A stretch of DNA of 64,000 nt from Macrocystis pyrifera (GCA_031763025.1 JASSKH010000001.1:6240024-6304023), one strand, 5' to 3'; numbered from the stretch's first letter, positions 33,535 through 46,590 are shown. Notes: generated from the sequence alone by a model not told the origin. Numbers and translations are program-made.

Positions 33535-33965
33535 TACGATATGATATGATATTATAGGATATGCTATGCTTTGATATGCATTATACAAGTATATATTTTA
33601 TTACAATATTGTACTACAGTATGATGATGTGACATGCTTTGATATGTTATGATATCGTATCATATTATAGGATATTGTCTGATTTGATGTGGTATTTTGC
33701 ATGATGGGGTGCGATATGATGTGACATACTATGATATATGATGTGATACGTAAGGATCGGATATGGCATGATATGATATGATATGGTTCGATATGCTTTG
33801 ATATGATATGATATATTATGATGCGATACAATATGATATGATATTCCATGATATGACACGACAGGAAATGATTGAACAGGATACGATAGGATAGGATAGG
33901 ATAATATATTATATGGTATGATACGATACTATTTTGTATGATGTGATGTGATACGGACGCACGAA
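33535..33965 (+). repeat. (GATAT)n-type degenerate array
   Basis: About 430 bp of gatat, gatatg, gatgtg and gatagg variants. Open frames over it (for example 33601-33849) are repeat translations. Confidence 0.8.
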
Positions 33966-34450
33966 AGCTGACAGACCTACTGAAAAGACCGATTTTGATG
34001 CTGCAACTTGTCGTTCGATTGACTTCGATGTTCCACAGCTTTATATATGTATATATATAGATAACTATATACCACCCCTCCTTATGACATCGGAGTAGAC
34101 GGGTTTCATACTGCGTATTTATCGTTCGTGCGACTGGCTTTGACTTGTTACGTGGATGTCATGGCATTTGTCTAGGGTCTGTGCGATGATCTAATTTGGT
34201 TGGGATATGAAAATATTTGAAAACAACAATGGCCAGGAGCTGATTGGCTGAACAGGTGAATCCGAAGGCCCTACAGCAGTAGCCAGTCAGAGGTTGCTCC
34301 ATTTCCCACTAACACACAGAGAACCCCAACACAAGAATACTGAGGTGAAAAACGTCATTTTGATCTCTTTTTTCCTACAGCAATTATTTTTCTGGGTTGG
34401 GATTGATTCATACTGCGAACAGACTCCAATCAAAGCGGTTCCAACGAAGT

Positions 34451-34558
34451 TATTGCGGGGGTCCATAGTTAACGGGACCAACTTTTGTTAGTAAAAATAG
34501 GCAAATATATAGGTTTTATGTATGCCATAGGTCCTATTAACTATGGACCCCCGTAATA
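34451..34558 (-). mobile_element. TA-MITE copy 12
   Basis: Reverse orientation, near-perfect TIRs except tattgcggggg at the left end. Lies just upstream of the membrane protein frame at 34611. Confidence 0.9.
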
Positions 34559-34610
34559 GCAGATACTGCAATGACTCGAAATAATTTTTGAAGAAAAAAA
34601 AAAAAGGTCG

Positions 34611-35777
34611 ATGGAGTTTTTTTCGTTTCGACTTTTTGCCTCTAGCGGACGGCTGTGCTGTGCATTTCATACACCTATCAATGTGTCTAACGGACGGCCA
34701 CTGCTCCTTCATACCATCACCTCGTTCGCCTCTCTCCCCTGTTTTGAAGCGCGAGGAGCAATACCGCTTGGGGTTGGACCATTGGACCCCACGGTCCTAT
34801 TGGTCCGGTCCAGCGGGATAGGCGCGTTACTGTCATTTTCCTGTTTGCTGCTCGAGACGATGGGGTGGACGGTGCTGTTGGACTTCGGGAGGTTCATGGT
34901 CTTTTGGGGAATTGTGGTGATAGCTGTGGTGGCAGCCATGCGGCTTCTGTGGTGGGGGCTCGACCCCGCCATTTCAAACCCGCGACGAGTCCTCATCGTC
35001 CCAGTGAGACTTGGTTTGACTGCCCTGGTAGGAGGTGTCGCGGACAAAGTATCGGTCAGGGCTGACGCTCCTAGAGACCAAGCGGGCCTCACGCTGGTAG
35101 GCGTGGGGGCGCTCCTCCTTGCTTCTCGTCTTCTGGTGGACTTGACCGAGCGGTTCGAGAAATGGATGTCATCCGTGTGCATGGCCGCGGGAGTGCTGCT
35201 TGCCGGAGAGGGGGCGGTGGTATTTCTCTTCCCGGGTCCCGTTCGGCCCGGGACGGGGTTGGAGCTGTTCCCTTACTCGGTAGCGATGATCGTGAGGACG
35301 CAGTGGGTGGCAGCGCGTTGGCTACTCGTCTCCCTGTGGTCCTTCGCGCCAGGCGTCGAGGTGGCTCTTGCCTCGGTGTTCGGCTTCACTATCGCCGACA
35401 GATTCCTCCGACTCACCCAGAAATTGTCGAACACGACCTGCACGTGCGCGTTCACATTCATATCGCTTTGTCTGGGCGTCTGCTGGTGGGCGAGCCCCCC
35501 ACCTCCGGCCGTCACCACGTGTCTCGGTGTGGTGGGGGTGTGGCTCGCGGCGGTCGTGCTGATCCACTACTCTTTGAAGATAGATCTGGACAAGGCCGCC
35601 CCGCTGTGGGTCTTCCTGGCCTGCGCCACGTCGACGTTGGGGCTGACGGCGTTGGTGGCGGCTGAATACGGCACTGACGACTGGTGTCCCGCGCTTGTGA
35701 CCGCCTACGCGGTCGTCTGGGCGTGCGAGAGAGCCATGGTGCTAACTTCCCGTATTCTAAAGGTCCGACGCAACTAG
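34611..35777 (+). CDS. Unrecognised polytopic membrane protein, about nine hydrophobic spans
   Basis: A 388-codon frame, markedly GC-rich against its surroundings, ends in TAG at 35777. From residue 84 it is strongly hydrophobic, with spans near 97-116, 127-143, 158-176, 186-207, 222-243, 247-265, 277-294, 302-320 and 331-352, and a last weaker one near 360-377. I see no motif that names a transporter, receptor or enzyme family. The true start is unclear: ATG 34611 is first in frame and ATG 34860 (residue 84) begins the clearly protein-like part. A very good splice acceptor (pyrimidine-rich, ending ctctag at 34645) suggests the frame may be the last exon of a longer gene. A MITE ends about 50 bp upstream of 34611. 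Coding status is likely from length and composition; function is unknown. Confidence 0.6.
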   Translation: MEFFSFRLFASSGRLCCAFHTPINVSNGRPLLLHTITSFASLPCFEARGAIPLGVGPLDPTVLLVRSSGIGALLSFSCLLLETMGWTVLLDFGRFMVFWGIVVIAVVAAMRLLWWGLDPAISNPRRVLIVPVRLGLTALVGGVADKVSVRADAPRDQAGLTLVGVGALLLASRLLVDLTERFEKWMSSVCMAAGVLLAGEGAVVFLFPGPVRPGTGLELFPYSVAMIVRTQWVAARWLLVSLWSFAPGVEVALASVFGFTIADRFLRLTQKLSNTTCTCAFTFISLCLGVCWWASPPPPAVTTCLGVVGVWLAAVVLIHYSLKIDLDKAAPLWVFLACATSTLGLTALVAAEYGTDDWCPALVTAYAVVWACERAMVLTSRILKVRRN

Positions 35778-38700
35778 GTGGCCTCTCACAACCCGAGCCC
35801 AGCCTGTGGCCCCCTACGTTCCTCCTGCCGGAGTGCGCCCCTCGCCTGGACCGTACTAGAAGTAGTAGTAGTAGTACCCGCAGTTCCAACGCCGCGGGCA
35901 ATGGGCGAGGGGGGGGAGGGCTGGATTGTAGCGTCCCCGACCGGCCAAGGGAGACGGCTGGGCTGGTATGACGGGGATGACTGGAAGGTAGTGTCTTCGT
36001 TCAAGTTCGTCAACGTGTAGCTTCCTTGCGCACGGTGTTTTTGTTGTCGTTTACCTTTGTGCGGTAAGTATCACCTATAGACGAGCCCCGTGGAAGCTCA
36101 ATGGTCGGGTCTGACGAATTAAACTCGCCTTTTGTACGTACCTGGTAGCTTATTTTGGTTCGAGAAGCATTTAGGGTGTCTACGAACAGCTCGTTTTTGA
36201 CAACTTATTTTGGTTCCAAACGCGTTGACGGGTATGCGCGCCGGGGGGGGCGGCTGGCGGCGTTCGGTGGTGGAAAAAAGCGCCGCATTTTAGTTTTTTC
36301 AGAGTCTTGCCCGTTGCCCCCCCCCCCCCCCAACAAACTTGAGCAGCACGACCACGACGAATGGCGGTTATTAATAGTTGTTGGTTGCCATGCAAACACT
36401 TCATCAACTCTGTACTCGATTCCCCATGCGATGTACTAAGACTACATATTGTAGCTTCCACGGAAGTCTGTCTGTCGCCCAAACTCCTGTCATGCGGTGG
36501 CGTAAACGGCCGGTTCCTGACACTGTTTCTCCTGAGCGCCCGTGGGTGTGGTACTGTGTACCTGCATACAGGCGCGGGGCCGCTTTTTGGAGATGCTACC
36601 GGCAAACGGATATATTCTCCTCAAAGCCCGGGGGTGTGGTGCCTACACACAGCCACGAGCACTTTCAAGATGCTCCCGTTGGACGGATGACTCCGTTGAC
36701 TAGGTGTAATGGCAGGCAGAGCACTAAGAGAGGCACGGGGAGTCGTTCATCTTAGCGAGAATACTGAGGGCATCGGTGTATAGTGGGGGAAGATGATAAA
36801 GTGTGCTGTAGGGAGGGAGAGAGGGAGGGACGGAGAGAGGGAGGAATAGGGAAAGAGGGAGGGACGAAGATCGCCAAATGAAACAGACACCGACTACAGC
36901 AGCGGCCACAGATAAAACGAACTGGCGTTGACGGCAAAACTGTCGCTGAGGGCGTAGGGCCTCGATGCATGGGCGGTGCTTGGCCTCACATTTTTCAACT
37001 GAGGGCTGATGTCGTGACGGTACGTCGCCGTAGATTTTCGGGGCTGAATTACCGCATCTGAGGGGTTCGTATCAGGTCGGGGTGCATTTATGGAAATATT
37101 GAAGTGTGAAGGGGAGCGTCGCCGGAGTTTGAGGAGCTGGGAATTTCGGCGATATTACCGCCTTTGAGAAACCCATCAGATCAGAGTTCTTTAAGGCAAC
37201 TTCAGGAGTGAATCAAGTCGGGGGTGTGCGTCACCGCATTTTAGAGGTGATTATGTCGCTGGAGTTTACCGTCTTTTGTCTGGCTGATGAGGTCGGGGGC
37301 GCTATACTTCGCTTTAGGCGAGCCGATTTTGTTGTGCAGTGACGATGGGTGTTGTTTTTCAACGGACGAACATTGAGAAATTTCCCAGCACGTTATTTTT
37401 CGTCTTCAGGAGGATGACTCAACTGGCAGGGGCAAATACAAACGTTTTTCGTTTTGACAAACAATGTTGCTGTCTGGCACTGGAACGTAACTGCTTTGAT
37501 CACAACATCACAAGGAGCAGTCTCTGATGAACCCAATAAACATTTTCTTAATATGTATGTGCGTAGAGCTGCCCCTCTCGATCGACAAAATTCCAGATTC
37601 GTTGTGAGAGGAGCGAAGTCAAGAAGCCGTTTCCTGGCCGAGACTATGAGTTAGCCCTTCTGGGCCCGCAGAACTAACAAAAAAACTCAAATTTCAAGTA
37701 AAATTTCTAGAAAACCTGGGGTTAATTTGTGGTACTCACAAACACCTGCCGAGGCACAGACAAGGCAACTTTATGATGGAAACCCTGTATATCGGTGTGG
37801 TGATTGATACCGGGCGCGGCGCATTACGTGACCGACCTGGAAAAAAAACGTTACATCTTGCAATGGTTTCACCCCATCTCGGTTGCAGCAGCCAATGGTG
37901 GATGTATCGATCCAAAGTGCGCGCGTGTGCGGTATAAATACACGTTTTTGGGAGTCTGAAGCACTGCCGCTGCCAGCATGGGCCGAGCGCGTTAGAAACG
38001 TCCCCCACGTGAAGCAATGGGTGGTAGGGATGGGCCTTTCTCGGCCATCTTTTAATAGATGTTCCTTGCTTGTTTTTCGATCAGACTGGTACCAATTATG
38101 CGTCATTCCTACACGGCGAATAGAGGAAACTGCTTTTGTGCCTCGATGGGTGCATCTTCAAGGGACCCTAAACCTACATACGCTATATTCCGAAGAAGGT
38201 AATGTATGGAGATCCCTCGAGCGAAGAAGTGAGAAGCCCCAGAAAACGACACGCGTTGCCCCTAAACTGCAGCACACGTTACTCATGCTCTCGAGCTTTC
38301 CATGATGACGGAAGAAGCCCCCCCTCCCGACTTCTGAAACGAGGCTTGCTTAGCCTTGTTTTTACCAGGATTCGAAGCCCTGCGCTTCCGTGGATAGACG
38401 GCGACAGATACCGTACAGACGATACACTGTTAATTTTGTTGTTTTCGCTACTGCTCTCCAGGTCAACTGGCCGGATCGTTTTACCCTAGACGACCTTCTG
38501 GACAAGCCGTGGTCACAGATTCCAGCCCTTCTCCTGTCTTTTCCCCGGTGCATAACGCTTCTTCGTGTGTATCGCGCAAAGGCTGCAGTATTCATTCATT
38601 CCCACTAGAAATCGTCCGTTTTCATGCGTTTTTGCTAACTCACGCCTGCACACCTTCTGCGACATTATGCAACTCCCTGAGATTCAAAGTCTTCCACGAA

Positions 38701-40189
38701 CTATCCTGGGAAGAACAGGGATGACAAATAAACACACACTCCACGAGGACAATTCAAGGAAATTTCCCGCGGGTAGGGAGGGTACGAGCCTGTTCCTGAA
38801 AAAGAGCCGGTGAACACCCGGAAGGTCACAAGTTTCCACACGCTTCGTACGTACCGTACAGTACTCATCGATAAATTCACCGCTTGAGATGAGTTTTCAA
38901 GGCGTTTTTCTCTAAAAAGAAGGGGGGCGCACACAACGAAAACGAAGACTAAGGAGATCTCTCGTCGAAATGTTTCACATGAGACAGACATAACGTTCGG
39001 CGCTGTTCGTACTCTCTTCCCGGTTGTCGCCAAAATCAGACTGGAAATTCACCCTAGAGGGGATTGTTATACCTGTACCTTGCGTATTCTACGGTAAGCA
39101 GCTGAGCAATCCCAATCACTTAGTCTCTCGTCTGAATATGGTTCGCACGGTGCTGAAGCACAGTGAAACGTACCTGGCAAAAACGAAACTGCAACAGTCC
39201 CCCGAAGGACCCGCGCATCAATAAACGAAACAAAACAGCAAAAAAAGCGGAAACCTCTTGCACGTCGAAAGGAAAACGTGCCAATAAACAATTCCATTTA
39301 AAAAGATGGCCAGCAGGCAAAACTGCGGGCCCCGAAATGTCTTTCAGTAGAAGTCGGAGTCCCAGCAAGGCTCGGCCAAAGCAAGCATCGCAGTTGCATA
39401 TTCCTGAAATGCTCCGCTTCATATCCCTCAAGCGGAACGTTTATACCTGGTACGAACAGTGTAGCCCTAAAATAACGCCGGATGGTAGGACTACGCTGGC
39501 ATTGCGGAAGAAGGCTGTCACGCAAAATTCGATTCTTACCCCTGCAGTGCTTTGTATCGTTCTGTCCGGAAACATTTGAACGACGTTGTGGATTATATAT
39601 ATTCATGTCCGAACAGTTGTGATATTCTCGGACCGATAAGTACCAAAAACGCGATAGAACTAAAACGCGCGTTGCCTGCTACATAAACCGCAGCCGCCTT
39701 CGATATCGATAGAAACCCGTGGAAGAAAAAAAAAAAAAAAACACGAAAAGTGGTGTGAGCATCAATCAAGCAAGCCTGAATTTTTGCTCCATTTCTCATA
39801 GCCGCGGGTTTCTATGAATAATGCGTCCTTCGCAAGACGGGCTGTAGGCTCAAGGCTTGGGTTATTCGCTGGGCGACAAAAATGAAAAACAAGGAAAACA
39901 AAATGAAAAACACCTGTTGTGTTTTTCTCCTCAATCAGCCAATTTTTCAATTTTGGCGGCACATCAGCGCAAAAAATGAACGAACATCAGGCCGAAGTCG
40001 ATCAAAACCAACAATTAACAGCTGGTAGCTTGTGCCAGAACGAAACGTTTTGTTTTCTCGTCCGGCAAAAAAAACGAATGCGCCAATTTTGGTCTCGAAA
40101 ACATGCCAAGGTGACCTCGACCCTTTGATTTCTTCCGTCACGACAATACCGTTGCGCTTTCACCTGTACGAGCACGTTGGAGCGTACGC
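35778..40189. other. Gene-poor stretch
   Basis: Contains a GA-rich patch (36790-36870), a 13-base C run near 36320 and a diverged SINE fragment. A plus-strand frame to 36020 continues the GC-rich composition of the membrane protein region and could hold a further exon; I cannot place its borders. Confidence 0.35.
38460..38660 (-). mobile_element. Diverged SINE body fragment
   Basis: Shares phrases with the SINE body (accttctggacaagccgtggtcaca; ttcattcccact; gctaactcacgcc), with many changes. A tRNA B-box-like phrase (gattcgaagccc) lies on its other side at 38370 and does not fit the usual order. Confidence 0.5.
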
Positions 40190-40440
40190 CTACAAGATCA
40201 CGCAAAATAAAAGTGCCGAAAAAAAATGGCCAATGCCAAAGAAAAGCGCCAACAACAAAAGGACAGAGCAAAATTCCCGAGAATAAGGCCTCAAACGAAG
40301 ACCACATCCAGAATGCTAGCACGAAACGCCGAAGACATATATGCCAAAAAGAAGTCCAAGAGAGGAGACCAAAACAGAAAGGCAAAAACAAAATGCCAAA
40401 ATCAATGCCGAAACAATGTGCCAAAAGATATTATCAAAAC
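40190..40440 (+). repeat. Purine-rich degenerate array
   Basis: Variants of aaaatgccaaa-g and caaaacgaa recur here and, more weakly, at 39880-40090. Opposed frames of 80-140 codons on both strands are by-products. Confidence 0.5.
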
Positions 40441-40550
40441 GATAGAAACCGCCCCCCCCGCCCCACGAAGATAACAAAAGCAAGGCGTCGAGCTCCAGTG
40501 CGCACACGGGGAGTGTGACACGCGCGGGGGGGTAATTTCTACACGCAATA

Positions 40551-43500
40551 CTAGTTGCGCATTGCTCTGGCAAGCGCGCTGGTCTTGAACCTCAGCGCGG
40601 TCTTCGGCGTTATCCGCCCCCCTCCGTGGTCGTCATCCGCTACCCAGCTCATCATCACGTCTTCCCCAGGCGTCTCCCTCCTCCCCCACGACCTGAGTAT
40701 CCTCCCATCCTCTTCGATACCGCTCCTGCAGTTCCCCCGCCCCCGTCCTCCGCCAGCACCACCACCGCTGCCGCACGCGGGGCCATTGTAAGGGCCAGTC
40801 GCAGAGGTCTCATCATCCTTTCCCTCCTCGCGACCGCTACGCGACGATGATAGGATCGATGTCGGCGATCCGAACCTCTGCCCTCCCTCCTGATCGTCAT
40901 CCCCTAGCGGAGCCAGCGGAGTCAGCGGAGCTAGCGGAGCAAGCGGAGCAAGCGGAGGAGCGTTAACCGGGGACACCATCCGGGCACGAACACCGACCAC
41001 GTCGCGGTCAGCCGTGGGCACCGCCGGCATGCTCCCGCTCGAGCCCATCTCGGGGTCTGCCTCGGCCGGGGGGGCAGACGCGCAGCGGGCAGGACTGAAC
41101 ATCGGGGACTGGAAAGAGGGTGCGGCGATGAGGTCGTCGTTGTTATTGCTCTGGTCGCGTTGGTGGGCCCCTTTTGAAGTGGAGGTGTTTTCATCTGCGA
41201 AGTTGGTGGAGCTGATGGGGTCGCGGGCCGTCTGCGTGGAGTTACCGGCGGCGGCGGCGGCATACCCTCCGTAGACTTCTTGCTCCCAGAGGTCTTGGCG
41301 ACGGCGGCGAGCGCGTTGCGCCGCTCGAGCTGCTTTCGCGGCCTCCTTTTTCAACCGCTCGCACTCGAGGAGCGTCTGCTCTCGGGACGACATTACGATA
41401 CGACACGCGTTATATGCAGAACGAGGGGTAAGGTTTGAGACGTCGCCCAAAACAACATCAGAGAATTTTCGCCAGAGAAGTTGTAGAGAGGCACTGGAGG
41501 CTTGCATTCTACGGCGCGAGGGGGTGGGTTTGGGACGTTGCACCAACCAATAAGCAGAGGAATTCCATCAGCGGATCTGTAGAGAGGAGGCGCTGGGGTC
41601 ATATATTTCATGACGCGGCGGGGGATGCTTGGAACGTACGTATAATGGCCCTATATTTTTCAGAGAGGTTGGACATTCCTTGACCGCTCGCACTCGAGGA
41701 GCGTTCGCGTAGCGCGTGCGGCAGAAACTCTGGTTTGGGAACGAATGCAGTACAGTACTACAATAGCCCAGAGAGGCTGTAGAGAGACACTAGTGACATT
41801 TATGTTCAGCGCGTCGGGGGTTTGTTGAGACGTGGCACAAAAATAATATCGGAGGAGTTTCAAAGAGGGACCCTGCCGCCGTAAGTAGCACGTGGAAATG
41901 CTAGAGACGTCTCATAACGACAAAGTAACTCAGAGGAGAGGCATAGAGGCTCGTATGACGTGCCTGCAAGAAATACGTGGGAAGGTTTGTGACCTATGAA
42001 TATCACTGAAACATAGTAGGCATGATAGGAGTTGTAGAGAGACAAGTGTTTGGAGCCTATGCTGATTCAGAGAGTATTTGTAGAGAGGCGATGAGAGGTA
42101 AAACGGGCGACAACAGAGTTCCACCGAACCGCTCTGAAATTCGCAAGAGAAATAACATCAGTAGATTCTATTGTCACCCGTCTGAAATCCGCAAGAGGGT
42201 TATCATCAGTAGGTTCTACTGCCCCCCTCTGAAGTCCTCGAGAGGGTCAACATCAATAACTTCTACCCATGTTGGTGAAATTGCGCAACACGCATACATA
42301 CATTTAGTATTGGATAGCACAGATACAGTGCGACATACTCTGACACTCTATGGTACTACGATAGTAGGCGGCCTGGTGACCCACCTTGTTGTGTAGCGCC
42401 ACCGAGTTGACGAGCAGGACGATCGCAATCATCGCCAACAGAATACCCACGTAGTAGCACCACAGCGACCACCTAGTCTCCATGCACAGCTCGAGGGGCA
42501 CGCGGCAGAAGCTGTCGTCTAACGCCGTGGTGTCCGCGGCGCCCATCACGCACACGTCTGGCGCACAGCAACACCTGGGGCAAAACCGCATCAGCCACGT
42601 GGGCAAAAATAACAAAAATACGAAATATCCATAGAACGTTACGGCATGCGTGAAACTACTGACGAGGCAATCATGACAAAGCACATGTTTTTGTTTGTTT
42701 TGGTCACTACAGTAATCATCACATTTACTTACCAGCTTAAGTCGTGGATAATGAATGAAGCATTTCTCGAGGTTTAGTCCACTTGTCGGACAGCTCATGA
42801 TCTAGATGATATGTGCCTAACCTGCCGTTTTAAGATTTTGTGCAGGATCTGTAGGGTACAGATCCAACACAGGAGACATGTGCTATTACGGGGGACAATA
42901 TTAAATATGACCTATGGCCCACACAAAAACCTATATGTTTACCTATTTTTACCAACAATATTTGGTCCTATTTACTATGATTCCACGTAATATTAATATC
43001 TACTACTGTAGATGTGTACCAGATAGCTTATATCTTTCCCACCCGGCAAGGTGAGTTGTTTCCCCCCCCGGCAAGGTGAGCTAGATGGCACAGATCATAC
43101 AGATCATACATATCAGGAATCTATATATCTGCCCTGAACGATCTGGATCATCACGAGGTGGGGATCAACGATCCGTCCGACGGGTGAATCACTAACAAAC
43201 GTCGGATTCTAGGTACGTAGAGCCTCTCGTCTTAGGAACCTGAGAACGATCATGGCATCATACTCTGTCGTGTCATGCCTCCTCAGCGACGGACTGGAAA
43301 CCCGTGGTCACAGGTCACAAGTGTCATCCATTCTCCCCCTCGGTTGGTATCCTGCCTTCCTTTTTATCGCGGATGCCTGGTATGTACCGGCCAGCCTTCG
43401 GCATTTGCCCCAAACAAGTAGGCACACATACCGGTCTTGTGTACGTACGAGGTATATATGCATGACCTAATTCGTATTATATTTCATCGTCATATTTTGT

Positions 43501-44417
43501 GATTGAGGGCCGTTCCTCTCGGAGAGCGGAATTTCCATGTTATCGAAATCACTTTCATATTTGTGACGTCACTACCATGTTAGGGTTTTTTTCCAAATAT
43601 ATGTGTGAAATTGAGCAGAGAGAAAGCGAAACATCTGGAAAGCTAATTTTCACAAGTTTGGAAATTATCCACAAACATAATACGGGGAAAAACTCGCCGA
43701 TAGTAACGACCCTGACCGAACACAAATCTAACGAAGTGGAAGGGTTTGCGGCTGACAACGGCCGCCCATAAAAACCAGCCCAGGGCCTTGGTGTTGTTGA
43801 TGGGCAGTGGAAGGACGTGCGTGCACGGACGGGTTTACGATGAGCAAAAGCAAAACGCCATCACCGGGCTTGTATCTGGGCATCGTGCATAGAGAGCGCT
43901 ATGTGCTGGATGGATGGATGCACGAGGAACGGACGCATTCTGATAGAAGTACTGGAAATATTGGGGTACGTATCATACAACGCGAGAGACAACGTACACG
44001 TAAAAAAACTTGGAGACGAAAAATACTACAGCAGTCGTAGTTTGCCTCGGAGATCTGTGAGGGCGCCACGAGAAAGGACTGATTTTTTTTTTTGTGATGC
44101 GCATTGTTATATTACTTACAACGAGGGACAGACTATTTGAAGGACAGCGAGCTCAAGACGCCTTCATAATGGTGGTTGAAGATCAACCAAGCAGACCTTT
44201 CCGTAGTTCTCCCGCGCCCCCACCTCTTTTTTTCCCGAAGGGCAGAGGGAAGGAGTTGCTACGAAGTATCAACATCCTGTTATTCCGCAATTTACTGTCA
44301 GGAGTTCGAGCAGTCGAAGAGACCGTACAGTAGGCGCCAGTTAAGGGGGCCATGGGAGGAAGTTATAGGACGATTCCGTGGAGTAATCGGGCTGTTGCGT
44401 GGAGTCACAGCAGGGTT

Positions 44418-44460
<43 letters not shown>

Positions 44461-46590
44461 GCACATGTGAAACCGTCAGTGCCGTCAGTTGCGTGCCGAA
44501 CCAATGGAGACTCCCTCCCACGTCTTAGAGAATATACGATTAACAACAAGCCAATTCGAAAGAGAAAACAACACAACTACCTTGCATCTAGGCCCCACAG
44601 GGGACGCTAAGGAGGATGTGCTGGGTGGTGGCTACGCTAGAAATATGTGCTGGGTGTCGATGGGTATATACTCGTAAAGTAAACGATTGACGTGAAGAAC
44701 GCGCACTCCACGCGAACACCACCATTTTTAAAATACATGGCAAACCCAAAAACATTGGTCGTAGTGAAAGCTAATGCGGCCCTCACAATCATTGAACCAA
44801 GCGACGCCAGAGGTGGCGAGTAGGCTGAAGTTGGCTGGCCGACGGACTGCTGTGAGTACTGACTACTACTTTAAGTGTATTGACTACGGCTAAAAAATGT
44901 TACAAAAGAACGCTCACATTAGTCGGCCGACGGACTTTGGGAAGGGGATTCTGAACGCTAACGAAATTTCTAAAATATATTGGTAGTTTCACGATTACGC
45001 GGGAATGTACTATAAGCAACTCCGGGCAGAAATATAAGGAAAGTACACACATTAATACCAAGACGAAGCTGTCCTTATAGATACGCCAGTGTTGTAGTGG
45101 TATAGTAAACAGCACCAAATATGGGTGTGATTTTTGGGTGTGAGGTGTGGGGTTATTCTGTATGCGGGTATGATTTTTAGGTCATTTCGTGGGTTGATAT
45201 CCATTCCTCACCGTATCAATACATACGAAAATAAACATATAATAGTAATAGTATACTCAGAAACAAATATGGGTTGTAAACAAAGGGGGATAGACTTCGT
45301 ACGTATAGACGACGCTTTCGTCGTCAACCGTGGGTTCTGATTGCTATGATCTCCGGAATATATGCGCGAGTTTCAATACTGTATACGCACGTACAACTGA
45401 TAATTGGCGTGTAAGGGTTACGTACGTACGCGTCACATTTTTGTAGTATCGCTCGCATCTGAAAGGTCCGTTGGGAAAACAAAATTGGTTTGATATCATC
45501 ATGCTGCTGCACACCGGTGCGCGTTGTCTTTCTCCCATACCGTACTGCTGTTAGCGCAGCTACAGGAGTAGTTCTAGCGGATGACATCGTACGCGTACTC
45601 GAAAACAACAGCGAAAGCGGATTCTGTAGCTATTGTCGATGTTCCATTGTCTATATATGCAGCACTCGTACAAGACACCTACTGTATGGGTACTAAAGAC
45701 GAGTAGGTCATAAACAGGAATTATGATGTTAATGATTGTACGTACGTAGCTCAGGCTGGATTTCTTGCTTGGGGAAGAGTGCGTTCTACTGTACCAGGTA
45801 CACTATCATGCAAAGTAGCTTCAGTGCCGCTGTGCAACGACTCCTCATTTTCCTATTTCCCAACCTGCCTTTCTTACAACTCCGTACTCGTTATTTCTTA
45901 CAGTAGCACTGTAGCGTCCTGTACTACTGCTGAATGGCAGCCCAACACCGGTGCGTCTCACATGGTAGCTACCGCCGGAAGCATCGCGAAGCTGCCAACC
46001 AAGAACGTCCCGAGGATAGCGCAGGATCCCCAGATGAGCAGCATGATGCTCAGAGTGCTCCTTTGAAACCACAGCGAGAAAATGCTCATCGTCCCGACCA
46101 TGAGGTCAAGGGCCAACATGAGGAACCACGCGACTGCTTTCGGGCTGTCCTCGGCCTTGCTGGCCGAAGGCTTCTCCAGCAACCACGGGAAGCACAGGCC
46201 TGTCGCGATGGTGAGCCATATCACCGAGGAGACTACGCCGCCATTCCCGTTCGAGGCCACTCTTGAGGACGAGAAATCGGTGCTCGAGGCCTGGCTGCTT
46301 GAAGTCGACCGACCAGCCATAGGGCTCAACCAGCATGAAGGCACAATCGTCTGAAGACACGTCCCCAATGCAATGACAACTCGACTGCTTGGTATGGTGC
46401 CACAGCTGCTGCTGGATGGCTGCTGGGGTGGTGGGCTTGCTGCGTGCCTATGCGCGATGCCCGCTGTGTGAATTGGAAATGGATGTGGCCGTCGAAGAGT
46501 CGGACTCGGACAGCGGATCTTTGTGTCCGTTTCGCCATTTTTTTTAAGGATCCATCCGAACCGTAACATAAGAATCATATCCCACCGCAT
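40551..46590 (-). CDS. Four-span membrane protein with Cys-rich loop and long basic/Pro-rich tail, three exons
   Basis: I do not recognise the family. Exons on the minus strand: 46590-45962, 42574-42385 and 41375-40551, giving 547 residues. Exon 1 ends in AT before gtgaga and exon 2 begins with G after ccccag, making ATG at the join; exon 2 ends AAG before gtgggt, and exon 3 starts in phase after gagcag. Hydrophobic spans lie near 119-137, 152-174, 180-207 and 245-270. Between spans 3 and 4 is a short loop with Cys at 211-213, 218, 233 and 240. An Arg/Ala-rich helix (274-302) follows, then Ser/Gly-rich sequence with an APL repeat (413-430). Four spans with a Cys-rich loop recall tetraspanins, but the loop is much shorter and no CCG motif is present. 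The start is uncertain; Met91 is an alternative. The gene faces the pseudouridine synthase gene head to head, 105 bp apart. Confidence 0.65.
41410..42290 (+). repeat. Degenerate intronic array in the membrane protein gene
   Basis: Phrases like tttgagacgt, aacatcagaggag and ttgtagagagaggc recur at spacings of about 60-105 bp, with starts near 41432, 41529, 41629, 41733, 41822, 41899 and 41987. One unit (about 41685-41705) contains a copy of the exon 3 start (gctcgcactcgaggagcg). Confidence 0.6.
42805..43190 (+). repeat. GATC-rich dispersed repeat, interrupted by a MITE
   Basis: cctaacctgccgttt, gtgcaggatctg and tacagatccaacacagga precede the MITE at 42884; cacccggcaaggtgagc and the gatc-rich end follow it. 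Confidence 0.65.
42884..42992 (+). mobile_element. TA-MITE copy 13
   Basis: Inserted within a GATC-rich repeat (42805-43190), in intron 1 of the minus-strand membrane protein gene. The right TIR is degraded (attccacgtaata). Confidence 0.85.
43255..43375 (-). mobile_element. Diverged SINE body fragment
   Basis: Short match to the SINE body (cccgtggtcacagg...gtgtcatcc...tttttatcgcg), inside intron 1 of the minus-strand membrane protein gene. Confidence 0.4.
44418..44456 (+). repeat. (TA)n microsatellite
   Basis: About 38 bp of alternating ta, in intron 1 of the minus-strand membrane protein gene. Confidence 0.9.

Noticed and set aside
40002..40424. 140-codon Phe/Trp-rich minus-strand ORF
   Set aside because: Complement of a purine-rich degenerate array.
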